This document shows positions 47,223 to 59,905 of a stretch of DNA of 64,000 nucleotides, piece by piece (within the stretch, counting starts at the first letter, position 1; each line of letters starts with the position of its first letter). The notes beneath the pieces were generated by a model. The model did no database searches, was not told the origin of the DNA, and worked only from the letters and a program-made list of their open reading frames with translations. This stretch comes from Vitellaria paradoxa. Taxonomy: Eukaryota > Streptophyta > Magnoliopsida > Ericales > Sapotaceae. The DNA is taken from positions 25,352,340 to 25,416,339 of the forward strand of contig CM034241.1 of assembly GCA_019916065.1 (NCBI GenBank). Reading direction: 5' to 3'. The translations under genes and the position numbers were made by a program.

Positions 47223-47959
47223 TTAATGTCATTTAATTATCATGTTAATAACCAAAATATTGCTCTTTAAGTGAGGTCAAGCACAGAGAAGTCGCATCTC
47301 AATAAATGGGAGATGAGGAGGGGAAAAGGGAATTCGGGGCTACGTCAGCCCTATGATGTATAATTTGGGCCGTTGATTTTGATTAAATGTATTTATATTT
47401 ATTTTTAATTAAAACAATATAAATATTTTTAAACTGCTAGATTAAAATCTAACAGCTCACAATTAGAGTTTATTTGGAAACTTAAAATTAGCACTAGCTA
47501 ATTTGTTGCAAGCTACTAATAAGTATAAAAATTATCAGATTATTCTTACTAATTTTTCTAAATTATTAGTAAATTATTAACACATGAAAATATATATACC
47601 AATATATTAGAAATTTTACCTTCTTAAAAAATTAAGACATGCTAACTAGCGCATGCCAATTTTTCCATCCCAAGCCTTAATATCACGGATTAAAATAACA
47701 AGTTATGTTATGCCTCCCCCTTTTCAAGAAAAGGAGGCCCTCTCCGAGCCGCAGTCCTCCGATGGTACACGGGTGCTTGAGTGGGAAAAAAAATGTATAA
47801 TAAAAATATAAAAAATTAATATAAAAGTAATAGACAATAAAATTTAATTAAAAAAATATAAAAAATTAATCAAATTATTAAGATCTGATAAAGTTTGGTA
47901 AACCAAACACTCTCATAGTTGAACAATACTAAATTGTAAGTGGTATAACACCTTATTTT
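47223..47959. other. Intergenic; fragment of a further hairpin-type repeat
   Basis: 47345-47465 ('gggccgttgattttgattaa' ... 'ctagattaaaatctaacagc') resembles the palindromic element at 39852-40047, but only in part. Nothing else was recognised. Confidence 0.35.
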
Positions 47960-48445
47960 AACAGTCAACTATACTTACATCCTCTCAATAGTTGAAAATT
48001 ATATTTATCATCTCTTAATTTTTAAAAATTATACTTACATCTCTTATTTTAGAATATTGACTCTCTTTTGTTAAATTTATCATTAAAATTTTAACAAAAA
48101 ATGTCAAAATAATCAAACTTTAAGTCATTTTTTTGTTTTAACTTTCTCTTTCTTACATTTCATCAGTTTTGTTTATCAAAATCTTAAAAAATAAGTAAAA
48201 ATAAAAATAAAAAATTAGAAATTTTTGTGAAGAAAATTGACCAAAAATATAAGATGTTGAGGGGTAAAATAATAAAAATGACCTAAATTTTGGTTATTTA
48301 ACGTTTTCTATTTAGTTTTAGTAGTTTATTTAACTGAAGGAGATTAATGTTAATAGCATTTCATAATGAATAAAATAAGTGTAACTTTTAAATGTTAAAA
48401 GGCGTAAATACAATTACACCCTTTAACATTTATCCTATTTACAAA
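47960..48445. mobile_element. Uninterrupted copy of the foldback element
   Basis: It shares order and sequence with 16315-16752 plus 23854-23960: 'cttttgttaaatttatcatt', 'ttttaacaaaaaatgtcaaa', a central 'gaggggtaaaataataaaaa' and a terminal 'ttaaatgttaaaaggcgtaa'. The left half is nearly the reverse complement of the right half, so it is a hairpin of about 480 bp. It shows what the first copy looked like before the Copia insertion. Confidence 0.7.
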
Positions 48446-49689
48446 ATTTTTTTGAAAATGTTTTCTTATATCTAATTTTTTTTATTATTATTGTTTTATA
48501 ATTGTGACTGCATCATTTGACGGTTATGCTATCCATAATTTATGAGATTTACGCAAGAACTCTTAAAAATCTTCAGTCTTCACCGAAATCTTCTATGTAT
48601 TTTCATTTACATCTTGCCAACGAAAGTTTCAAATCAACGTGGATTTATACCAAACTGCTTAGATACCAACTAATAAAAAATAAAAAATAATCATAAATAT
48701 TTAATTGCCTAATTGATTTTTTTAAACCATCTAAACAAATATTAAGTGCCAAATTTTGATTAAAAAAAGTAAGCAAATTTTGAATTGTTGATTATTTGGT
48801 ATATTTATCGAAAAGTGCAAAAAATTGAAAAATATTAAAGAAAGTTAGAGAAAATTAAAAAAGTTAAAAATTTTTGTGTGAAGAAAATTAACAAAAATAG
48901 AAAAACTAGAAAAATTTTGATAACTTTTTATGTCTTTTGAGTACTCCAAACATACACTAATTACAAACATTAAATTGCAAAGTATATTTTTTTCAATCCT
49001 AAATTAATTAATTTTTCTCTAATATTAGAATTGTTCAAATTATTACAATTCAATTATGTTTAATCAAGTTTGAAAATTTTTAATAAAAAGCACAATATAA
49101 CACGTTAGACTTTGATTACATTGGCGAATTTTAAGAAAGTCAATATTACAAATTACTTCTACCCATAAACTGCAAATTTTTATATCTTACCTTGGATCCA
49201 GTGAAATGAGATAAAAGGAATAAAAGGACAAAATAGTTTACATGCTACGTGTTATGTGGGACACTGATTTGGACTTATCACACTTGATATGGACAAAATA
49301 TTTCTCATAATGGTCAAAAAGTCCACGTCAATTCATTAATCCTTTGTTCTAGTCTTAAAATATGCTTTTTTTTTTTTTTTTTTTTTGACATTTCTAGACG
49401 GATCTATCTCATTTAATCCATGAGGTTTTAATTTACATTCATTTACATCTCTTATAGTCTCAAAACTATTTAAATAACATAAAAATTACTCAAATTTTGA
49501 AAAATGGCCTTAATAGTCTCTAATAATTAGAAAACATAGAATAGCAATTCTACAAATATGCCATCAATATTGTTTAGGCCCTGATATCAGTTAATGGAAT
49601 ACTTAAATTTTTCAATAATAATTATTAAAATACTCAAAACAAATTACTCATAAATATATTTAAACGTTCAAACTTTTATTATTAAACTA
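48446..49689. other. Intergenic, with a second MITE-like copy at about 48760-48960
   Basis: 48770-48960 matches the repeat at 24199-24513 ('attgttgattatttggtata', 'tttatcgaaaagtgc', '...gagtactccaaacata'). A T-run of about 22 at 49365-49386 could be another retroposed tail, but no flanking duplication was found. No genes. Confidence 0.4.
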
Positions 49690-49772
49690 ATATTACATTA
49701 CAGAGAGAAGATTTAGATGCAGAAAAAGATAAGAAGATTTTTTTTTATGCCTTTTTATTCTACGGTGAATCC

Positions 49773-49784
49773 TATTTATAGACC
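49773..49784 (-). promoter_or_regulatory. TATA box of the pararetrovirus relic
   Basis: The minus strand reads 'tctataaatagg', about 30 bp upstream of a pyrimidine/A-rich start zone. In caulimovirids the main promoter follows the last gene, which is where this lies. Activity is unknown. Confidence 0.45.
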
Positions 49785-49899
49785 AAGAGTTCAAATCTCA
49801 AACCCTGAACTCCAAACATACTTCAATAAAAGATGAGAAGAAAATAAGATAGAAAAGAAAAAGATAGCAATAACATAATAATTATAGAATCTCTTTTTG

Positions 49900-51159
49900 T
49901 TAATGTCATTTCACTCATATGAGCTTTAACATAAGCTGGATAAAATTGTAGTTGCATATGACCTGCTTTGAAAAGTTTATTCTTTTTCTTTTGGTAGTAT
50001 TCCTGGTTGGTTTACTGTGTTTCCATGATAGTTTAGTTTTTGTTAGTCTTCTACAATGTTCTCTGTATAACGCTAGGTTTTTTCATCCATATTCTCCCAA
50101 TAATCTTCTTGAGCTCTGGCATATTTAACAAATACAATAGCTTCTAGTTCGAGTTTTTTTTTTTTTTTAATTTTCATAATGTTCATCAAGACAAATTACT
50201 ATCTCTTACGAAGTATCAACTTCCATTTGACTAATTTTGTTTAAAAAAATCGAATGCTTGATCTTTTTGATCATCTGTTACTTTGAACATTAATGAAATA
50301 GACGATATGAATAATATTCTGCCATTTTTAGCCATATATTTTTGGCATGTTCTGTAGAATTTGGCATCGTAAACCAATTCTACCCAATACCATAGTGGAA
50401 TTTGTTCTTCTAATATGACTTCTCCTTTAAGTTTCTCATCCTCTTTTCTAAAGGCAAGATAAATGTCTAAAGAAGAGTATTCTTTTAATTTTTAGATCTG
50501 GTATAACTTTAAAAAATTTTTCATTGTATTTCCATCCCACAGAACTATAAATTTCAAACACTATGACTTTTCTATTATAACCATAGGAAATTTTATTAAT
50601 CATTGCTTTGATCAGATCTGGAAAATTCTAATAAATTGTTACTTCCAATGGATTGAAGATAATATTTTTGACGAATTCCTAATTAGTTGCTTTGAATCTC
50701 TAATTATCAATCCAACGATCAAATTAAAATTTTCTGATATGAAAAGCTAGATCATATTTAGTTTTACCATAAACTTTTTCAAGGATTCATTTGATTCTTT
50801 GATCATTAACATTTTTTTCAACAATTAATAATAAAGCTTTAGGTGTTTAGCCTTGTCATAAAGTTTAATCCTTTTTCTTTTACACAATTTAAATTTTTGG
50901 AAGAAATTTCTAAAATCTTCATAATTTGTTGAATTTCAGAAATTCTTTTGTAATCAAATACTGATGTTTCAAAATTAATTTTTGAAATCATATTTCTTGA
51001 CAATTCTTTTAAATTGTCAGTTTTGTTTTGAAAACCCATATTTTGTTTAGGGATTATAGAGTTTGTTCTCAAAACCTGGATATGGAAATATAGTATTTCT
51101 TTTTCTACTAAAATAAGTGGTTTGTTTGTCACTGCTCGAGCATAACTTCTATGAGACAT
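49900..51159 (-). pseudogene. Last reading frame(s) of the pararetrovirus relic
   Basis: An ATG-initiated 106-codon frame starts at 51159 (start MSHRSYARAV) just after the RNase H remnant. Broken frames in the same orientation continue to about 49900. By position it corresponds to the final gene (transactivator/inclusion-body type) of caulimoviruses, but no diagnostic motif was seen, so this rests on gene order alone. Several stops interrupt it beyond 50839. Confidence 0.4.
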
Positions 51160-51299
51160 ATTTTACTGGAAGATTTTTCTAGTAAAAGTTTTTTCAGCTT
51201 GTTTAGCTTGAATTTTTTTACTCTTTGAGTTGTTTGTCCTGGATATTCAGTCTTATTTGGTTGTCCTAAATATCTCTACAATATTAAAGACTTTTGTTA

Positions 51300-52660
51300 G
51301 TCTTAATATTCGTCCAGGTGTTTGCTAAGATAATTTGCAAAATATTTTTAATAGATCCAATATGTTCAATTTCAAAAGAATATTGAGAGATGCAATTGGA
51401 CCATTTAATTCTTCTAGAATTATCTTCAAATTTTTTTGTTTAAGAAAGTTTTAATTGCTTGATTATTTATTGTTATCAAAAACTTAACATGAGTTAAATA
51501 GATCTGAAATCTCATTTTTATGGCCAAGAGTTACTTTTCAAATATAATATAATTAAATTCATTTAGTTTAAAATTTTTTAACATTATATTCACATATTAA
51601 TTCTTCAGAAACTTTTTTGTTCTTTAAGAATTTTGGTAATATCTTCTTTGTCAATTTTTTTTTTTTACTACTTTTAGTATTACTCTCGAAAACATTTCTG
51701 AGGCATCAGTCTAATATTAAGAGATCAAATTATGTTACAAAATAAACCTTTAAGTTAGGTTTAAATAAAGTTTTAATTTCTTGTAATTTCTTTGTATCTT
51801 CTTCATTCCATTTATTTTTTTATATTAAAATTCTTTTGATTCTTTTGAGACTTTTTCAGTTTTTTTGAGAATGGTTTTTTTTTTTTTACCAATTTTAAAA
51901 GATATTTTCAATTTGTCTTTCATAATTTAGTAATCCAAGAAAACTTTGTAAGTCATTTAAAGTCTCTAGTTTTTCTAAGAATTCTTTAGTTTTTGTTAAT
52001 ATATGAAGTTGTAACATAGTTCTTATTGAATTGAGCACAATTCTCAAAAAATTAATTTTTTTTCTATTTCCATCTTTTTTAGACTGAGAACTATTCTATT
52101 ATCTATGAATTTTTTATAAATTGTGTTTCTAGGTGATGTTTATATTTTTCTCTTTATAATTTATAAACAAGATAGAAATCCTTAAAATCTTTAAGGATAT
52201 CATCCATCTATCTTTGAAATATTTATGGTACATTATACATTCCAAATAGTAAAACTATTCAATAGTAATGGTTATATGGTGCCAAGAAAAAAATAATAAT
52301 CAATGATTTTGACTCTTCTGTAAGCTTGAGTTGCAACAAACTTATTAAATATTTTAATTACTCTAGTTTGTCCAAATGGTAAAACTATTCATTAGTAATG
52401 GTCATATGATGCATAAAAAAATAATCAATGATTTTGACTCCTCTATAAGCTTGAGTTGCCAAGAACCTTATTAAATATTTTAATTACTCTAGTTTGACTT
52501 ACTAAAACATTTTTCCAAGGTATAAAATACCTATCGAATATCAAATTTTCATTCAATTTTTTATAATTGATGACCATCCTAGTTTTTTTCTTTTTCTTTC
52601 ATTATGATTCAATTACTAGAAAAGTAGATCTTGAATGTTTAGTTCCAATTGGTTCTATAA
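51300..52660 (-). pseudogene. Pararetroviral reverse transcriptase/RNase H remnant
   Basis: On the minus strand, a template-grip segment with MVINYKKLN at about 52595-52565 is followed by a FIPWK-like piece, a LPFG/PxIFQR-like segment near 52230, and further on a conserved-looking RNase H end near 51420-51380. The catalytic YxDD box is not preserved: the expected position near 52150 has a stop and a deletion. Between 52250 and 52497 about 120 bp is present twice in tandem, which breaks the palm domain. There are many stops. Family-level assignment relies on the combined order and motifs. Confidence 0.65.
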
Positions 52661-53439
52661 GTTTCTTATTTATATTAGAAGTAATGAAATATATTATAAT
52701 ATTGGTAAAATAATATATTAATATAATATATTCTAATAATCTAAATGTTCTTTTACTTGAACTTGGAATTCGTTTATATCATGTTTGGTATAAACCATTA
52801 GTTTTGTCCTAAGGGATGCTTGAAGTTGTAAAAGTTAATATAAAATTATAACAATTACAGTTTTGTAATTCATGCAGTGAGTAAGAAATTTAAATTTTTT
52901 TGAGATTTGTAGAGTTTTGTAGAATTTTGTAGAGCTACAAACGAGCTCCTAATTGTTTTTTTTTTTTTTTTTCATCTTTTAATTTTACATGACAGTATCT
53001 AGGAGTTTTTTCTCATAAATTAAAAGATCTTCTGAGAAATTCAGGCCTAACCTATTATAAAACTAATGAGAATTATCAAGTTTTTTAATAGATCTTTCAT
53101 AATTGGACTATGATTGCAACGTTTAAGTGGCACAAATCCTTTATTGTAAATTAAATCACAAGTTTTTAAAAAAGGAATCTGATAAGATTTGTTTCTATTA
53201 GCTAGGATTACATAATCATGACATACACTCATAAGATAATATTGAGTTAAGAACTTATTTCTTAAATGCATATCACCATGTATCAAAAAAAAAAATATAG
53301 TGTTTTTGGGATTTTAGAGGCTTTTTTATTGTTTTTATTTTCATATAAAATATAATGTCATTTGCTTTAAAGTCCATCATAGATGCTGTATCATTAGCAT
53401 TTTCGTTAAACAAGATTTTTTATTTGAATAAAAAATTCT

Positions 53440-53560
53440 TTAGATATGGCATTTGGTTAATATACCGTAGTTGTAGCTCCAACATCTAAAAATGTACGTA
53501 AGCTATATGGTTTATAGCTTTCAAAATCAAATATAACTTCAAAATTACAATATTTTCTCT
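53440..53560 (-). pseudogene. Pararetroviral aspartic protease remnant
   Basis: The minus strand has an LRTFLDVGATTTVY segment at about 53507-53466, where D-x-GAT matches the D-(T/S)-GA active site of retroviral-type proteases. It lies upstream of RT in transcription order, as expected. Stops flank it within 20-30 codons. Confidence 0.6.
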
Positions 53561-53830
53561 TATTTTGATTATAAAAAAGAATGTTGTATCTAAATCCATA
53601 TTTAGTTGTTCAAAAATAATAAATTTTTATTCTTTTTCGTTACAAGAAATTTCAAGAAGAATTGAAACTTGAATTCTTCTTAATCCAATTACTCATTCAA
53701 AATTATTTGAGCTTGTAGAAGGATTCTTCTTAATCCACTTTCTTATTTCAAAACTATTTGAGCTTGTAGAACTTACTTCAATATTTTTGAAGTTGTTCAT
53801 TTTAAACATTTTCTACTCTTTATAATTTAT

Positions 53831-56245
53831 TATTTATGAAATAGACCAACAAAACTAACTATGTATATTATGATACATCTCAGTACCCCCAAGATGAACT
53901 GTAATAACCCATGCTTGCTCACCCTAAGTATGGAGATCAGTTGTAGCAAGATAATCTGGTTAATTCCGGCTCGTTTCACAAGGAGCATAAGGCTTTGGTA
54001 ATGGGTTTGAAAAATCACTTTGAAAACAAATTCACTCCACAAAAAATTGTTAAATGAAAGATTTTTTTTTTTTTGGATTTTGAAAAATGTTTTTGAATTA
54101 AAATTAAAGTTGGATTGTGAATTGATTTGAGATTAAAATTTAACAAATTTCAAACTACCTTATCCCGATTCAGTTGATGTTATAGTTTAGCATGATCCTA
54201 ACATGTTATAGTTTAACATGATCATAACTTTCTCAAATTTATAATTTAATCAAGAAACAGCTCGGTGTAAATTGGTCGGAATATTTTTCAATTAAAACTA
54301 TAAGAGTAGAAAATAATTCTTCAATTTATGTTTTTTCAAGTTCTATTCTATAAGAATGCCATCAGACTAAGTATTCTGTATACGAGACTAAAAAACCAGA
54401 TATACAAAACAGTGTCTTAACTTTGAAAACTTATGATTTTGAGTTTAAAAAATTAGAGGAGATAATTTCTAAACAATTTTAAAGATATTGAATTGAAGCA
54501 CTTGATTGAGAAAGCAAAGATCAAAGCTATCTTACAATACTACATGAACCGAAATAAGGAAAGAAAATTAACTAAGCATTTTAAAGGTAAAACTCACCAT
54601 ATCGAAATAAAGCTTGAAATTGGAAATGAACTTTGTATTGGAATTTGCAAAACTTGTATGTAAAAAAAAAAAAAAAAAAACTAATCTAGTTACCTCCATG
54701 AAGATGGAGAAGGAAATTGAGAGAGAGAACCCACATGGAGAGGGAGAAGAAGATTAAGAGGAACCTTAGAGGCCCTTCCATTGTCAAACTTAAAACTAAA
54801 AATCTAAAGCTAATAGAACCTACACTAATACCTCCCTTATTACAATAACAAAACCTACACTAATTACTCCCTTATTACAATAATAAAGCCTAAAAACAAA
54901 CTTCAATTCTGTAAACTCCAAAGTTATATGCATATAATTACACAATAATAGGGTGGGAAACCATTAAAATTCAACAACAAAAGTAAATCTGGAATTAAGG
55001 CTAGCGAATGGATGAGGGTTTGGACTGTCTACCATTCGAATGGCGATTTTGCCCTGCCAAAATTTTTCAGTATTTTTCATTTTGTGCTCTCTATCATCCA
55101 CACATGCGTTTACACTGGTTACAATCCGGATCTGATGGCCTTAGCTCTTTTAGTTTGTTCTGGCTAAGGTTTTTCATCTGTGCACTTTCTTTGCTTCAAC
55201 TCATCATGGCTCTTTTTCAATTGTACTCTTGATGCTTTTTATGGCCCTAAATATAGAATTTACATCCTCTAAATAAACAAACACTAATAATACAAGATCA
55301 TAAGATATTTAAGATAAAAACTAAATAATAGACATTCATAAATGAGTAATTGGTATGCTTTAAATAATATAATAATCACAAAATTGCATGGCAATCACAC
55401 CCCAAAACCTATACATTGCTAGTCTCTAGAAATGAAAACAATTAATTCTGATTAGTTACAGGTGCAAGGTTATCCCCACATATACTTCACTTATTAAAAA
55501 CAAAATAAAATTATACTCAGGTGTTGTTTTTTTTTTTTTTTTTTTTTTGGGGGGGGGAGGGGAGATGTGCAACCATAGTTAGCAAGTATGGAAAATCCTT
55601 TAAACCTCTAGGTTTCCCCTAGTAGACAAGTAAAGTCTCATGAGGGTTTACAGTATTGCTAGCCACAAACATCGAGGAATTGTCTCATGTGTACCATAAG
55701 TTACTTAAGTTTTAAATGGTTTAAGTTCAATAATCAACAAGTTGCAAGTTTCAAGAATTGTTTATCTCATCCAAGTGCATATTGAACATAACTACTAATC
55801 AACTTATGAAAATCATGCATGCCAAGTCATGTCATTCTTTCAACAAGGTTACAAAAGCATGCAAAAACTCGGCTTCAACTTCAAAATCTCACATGATGTC
55901 CACTCTCAAATAAAATTCACTCACAAAATGGGTTCTGTCATGATTCATGTAAGAATGCAATCCTAAGTGTACATAAACCCAACAAAACCCTAAGTGAAGG
56001 AAAATGAAAAACAAAATGACATAGCTTCATGAAGAATGTTCTAATGCTTATTAAATGAGTGTACCAACACTACTAGCATGAGAATAATTAATGCACCAAA
56101 CAAGAGTTGCTCACCTAGAGTTAAAAATTCGAAGTGTATGTCTAGTACAAACGAAAGAGTGCAAAGAAGTGTAACGAACACATTCGACCTAACTCTCCCC
56201 CTTTCAACACCCTTTTAACACCAACAATGAAGTTTATTTCTACTA

Positions 56246-56276
<31 letters not shown>

Positions 56277-57766
56277 TCTTTTTTTATGGGACTATAAGCA
56301 ATGGTCACTCAACAGAAATAAGTGATACCCTAAATATATATAAATTCTATTTTTTTATATTTTCTTATGAATTTCTTTTCTCTATCAATTGTATCTCTCC
56401 ATTTTCTTGCAAAACAGCCAACCAAAGTCACAACTCAACAATAAAGCATTCAAAAGTCCCAAGACATGCTAGGATAAGGCCAAAATGTGCAAGAAGGCTT
56501 AAATAGTACATATGTGGCTGAAAACAAGAAAAAATTTCCCATTTTATTTTATTTTATTTTCTTAACATAGGCTTCAAGTTGGCTACTAGAGTAGAGATGA
56601 ACAAAAATAAAATCGAATCAAATCAAAGGCCAAAAAGTCAAAGATGGCCACATTACTCTCTAAGTTCGTAACGTTTAATATAATGCTTAAAATTTATTCA
56701 TGCAAGTGTGATGCCATGGGTGTATTGAAGCAAAGAACAAAAATAATAAAGCTATTGAAAGAATGTGAGTGAAAATAAAATTAAAGATGAATATGTTCAA
56801 CCTCTCAAGAAAAAAAAATTAATGCTCTACAGCTCACAAAAGTGTAGGATATAGGTCTCTATCTATGTAAAGTATGCTTAAATGACCAAGCTTCATGAAT
56901 TTCACTTCTTATCACATTCTTCTCAAAAAGCCTCAAAATGACATGTTCTTAATATACAAGGAAGCTATAAACTCAACTTGGAATAAGAACTTTATCAAAA
57001 ATTAAACAAAAATCATCCATTACCCTCATGACGAGTGCCAACATGAATCCAAACCAAAGATGACATGCTAGAAAAAAAATGTGTTAAGATGAAACATTTA
57101 GGCTTAATATTCCCAAATTTTAAAAATTTTCAAAAACTTTTGCAACAAAAGCACATAGTTTCATCAAGTGAACACTACCTCCAACCTAAGGCACACATTG
57201 TCCTTAATGTGACAAACATGAAGCATATGTGGGTCCATATTATGCAAATGAATATAATGAAGAGCATGTATGAATGGCGTCTTAATACATACATAGCAAC
57301 AAAGCATAAATGAAACCAAGCACACACGAATTATTATATATATATATATTTGTTTCTCTTTCTTGGCCACTTAAAAAATATTCCAAACCACCCCCCAACC
57401 TTGATTCTACAACAAAATTCCTCAACAATAAGAAATTATATTCATTAAGTGCAGAAGTGAATTACAAGACTAAGTAATTTCACTAAAATTAATACTATAC
57501 GAAAAAATAAAGTTGAAACTATACAAGAAAAGAAGAGTAATAATATACAAATTAAAAGAAAACAATCAAAAATAAAGAAAATAAAGAAAATAAAAATCTA
57601 ACTACTATGTATAAATGCAATGGGAGAAAGGAATCATCCAACTCTAAATCTATCCCAAACACTGACATACAGTTTAAGGAATAAAATATTCTCCTCAGTT
57701 TCGTAGTCCACAAAGATGGATAATCCACGGGTGGATAACAACTCAAAGGAAAAAAAAAAGTCATAA
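53831..57766. other. Long non-coding stretch, nothing firmly recognised
   Basis: 53831-54060 may still be viral relic on the minus strand, but no motif confirms it. 54660-54780 is A/G-rich ('gagaaggaaattgagagaga'). 55519-55565 is a T-run followed by a G-run. A (TA)n tract lies at 56246-56272 and another near 57335-57350. 55640-57400 has the loose texture of a spacer or untranslated region from a large retrotransposon, but no termini or protein domains were found. Confidence 0.3.
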
Positions 57767-57899
57767 GGGCACTGGATTCAGTGAGAACTCCAGAGTTAAG
57801 TATGCTAGTCAAGGCAGTACCAAGATGGGTGACCCCCTAGCAAGCAGCTAACCAAACCCAAAGTGAATAATATTGTACTGTGTAAATGTGAGTCATTAC
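57767..57899 (+). mobile_element. Cassandra-like LTR end carrying a 5S rRNA-like sequence
   Basis: 57767-57846 resembles the 3' two-thirds of plant 5S rRNA: 'gaactccagagttaag' and 'tatgctag' (box A region), 'gcagtaccaagatgggtgac' (intermediate element and box C) and a following 'cccctagcaagc'. Then 'cccaaagtgaataatattgt' leads to '...gtcattaca' at 57899, an LTR end. Cassandra-type TRIM retrotransposons carry a 5S-like promoter within the LTR, which fits better than a true 5S gene. The LTR start lies to the left but could not be fixed. Confidence 0.6.
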
Positions 57900-59885
57900 A
57901 ATCTAATTTCCCGTGAACTCGACCGGGACTAAGCCGATTTATTTTTCTACCAATAACCAGTGCACTTGCAATCACCAAGCAATTTTATGTTCATGATAAA
58001 AATTTTTAATTGACATTGTTAATTGAAAATTAGGATTGGAGATGGTAGGCTCATCCTAACAAGACATGGAATTGAGATTAGAGATATCATGAAATAGAAA
58101 TTTATGAATCCCTCACTGGACTATAACATTATTAAGGAGATTCCAATAGATGAATCCCTTACAAAATAATTCCCATTCAATTAATTTCAAGATTTAGTGT
58201 TTAAGCCCTTAGCATGCTCATTTACACACCTCAACAAATCAATTTCATGTTTTAGAGCCAAGTCTTTAAATACTTGTCTTTTAATTTCTAGCAATTTCAA
58301 TATCGCACTTTAAATACCGTCTTTAAATACTTGTCTTTCAATAATGTCTTTTAATATTTGTCTTTAATTAATTGTTCTAATCAATCCAAAGCACTTAAAG
58401 CAACTCAAATTATAATTAGATTTTCCCTTCTTTATTAACCACCAAATAAAGTTCAGATTAACCTAATTTCAAGAATCACCTAAGTCACATTACCTAAGGC
58501 TAAGTAAATTCAAATCTTAAATCTAACTCCCCATGAACTTGACCAAGACTCAACCGATTTATTTTTCTATTAATGACCTATGCACTTGCAATCACCAAGC
58601 AATTTTGGGTTCATGATAAAATTTTTTTATGAAATTTGTTAATTGAAAATTAAGATTGGAAATGGCAGGCTCGTCCTAATACGACATAGAATCAGGATTA
58701 GAGATATCATGAAATAGTAGTTCATGAAACACTTAGCTGATTATAACATTGTTAAGGAGTTTCCAATGGATGAATCCCTTACAAAGTGATTTCCATTCAA
58801 TTAATTTCAAGATTTACAGTTTAAGCCCTAAGCATACTCATTCACACACCTCAACAAACCATTTTCATGGTTTGGAGCCAAGCTTTCAAATACTTGTCTT
58901 TTAATTTCAAGTACTTTCAATCCCGCAATTTCAATATTGCACTTTAAATACCGTCTTTAAATACTTGTCTTTCAATAATGCCTTTCAACATTTGTCTTTA
59001 ATTAGTTGTTCTAATCAATCCAAAGAACTCAAAGCAAATCAAACTAAAATTGAAAATTTTCTTCTTTATTAACCACCTAATAAAGTTCAAATTAACCTAA
59101 TTTTAAGAATCACCTAAGTCACATCACCTAAGGCAAATTAATTCAAATCTTGAATTTAGCTCCTCGTGAACTTGACCGAACTCAACTGATTTAGTTTGTT
59201 AACAATGACCCGTGCAGTTGTGGTCACCAAGCAATTCTTTTTCTTTTCGGGTAATTGGTCACCAAGCAATTTTGGGTTCATTATAAAAATTTTTAATCAA
59301 CATTTTTAATTGAAAATTAGGATTGGAGATGGTAGGCTCATCCTAACAAGACATAGAATCAGGATTAGAGATATCTTAAAATAAGAGTTCATAAATCCCA
59401 TTAAAAATTTTGCCTGACTATAACATTATTAAGGAGATTCCAATAGATGAATCACTTACAAAGTGATTCCCATTCAATTAATTTCAAGATTTGGAGTTTA
59501 AGCTCTAAGCATGCTCATCCACACACCTCAAGTAACCATTTTCATGGTTTGGCGCCATGTCTTCAAATTCTTATCTTTTAATTTTCCTATTGCTTTGAAA
59601 ACCATAAAGTAAATACCATCTTTAAATACTTGTCTTTCAATAATGCCTTTCAATTTTTTTCTTTAATTAATTATTCTAATCAATCCAAAGAATTCAAAGT
59701 AAACCAAACTAAAATTGGATTTTCTTTCTTTTTTAACCACCTAATAAAGTTCAAGTTAACTTAATTTCAAGACTCACCTAAGGCTAATTAAATTCAAATC
59801 TTGAATCTAACTCCTAGTGAACTACCCAAACTCAACTAGTTTATTTTGCTACCAATGACCCATGCACTTGTGGTCACCAAGCACC
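57900..59885. repeat. Tandem array, about 3.2 units of about 620-650 bp
   Basis: The landmark 'caccaagcaattt' recurs at about 57973, 58593, 59224 and (partial) 59873. Each unit continues through 'attgaaaattaggattgg', 'atggtaggctcatcctaac', 'gagatatc', 'aaggagattccaatagatga', 'caattaatttcaagattt' and 'caatccaaag'. Unit 3 has an extra copy of about 35 bp of the 'caccaagcaattt' zone (59224 and 59261). The fourth unit is cut off at about 59885. No coding sequence. Confidence 0.85.
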
Positions 59886-59905
59886 TACCCCAAACAGGGC
59901 ACGCC

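Larger units (their letters stand above)
49690..53830 (-). mobile_element. Endogenous pararetrovirus relic (Caulimoviridae-like)
   Basis: Read on the minus strand, the order is aspartic protease (about 53.5 kb), reverse transcriptase (52.65-51.9 kb), RNase H (about 51.6-51.3 kb), a separate following frame (from 51159), then a promoter-like TATA box at about 49.78 kb. No integrase and no LTRs were found. That order and the absence of integrase separate it from Gypsy elements and fit plant DNA pararetroviruses integrated in the genome. The 3' order (RT/RNase H, then another frame, then promoter) resembles genera with a separate last gene. Genus cannot be assigned. Dozens of stops, frameshifts and two internal duplications show an old, inert relic. 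Coat and movement regions were not recognised with confidence; they may be missing or lie beyond 53.8 kb. Confidence 0.7.

Noticed and set aside
53830..54042. 70-codon minus-strand frame upstream of the viral protease as a coat or movement gene
   Set aside because: No motif could be seen in any frame, so no function is given.
57767..57860. Functional 5S rRNA gene
   Set aside because: The 5' third is not recognisable, it is diverged, single and adjoins an LTR end; a Cassandra-type LTR is more likely.
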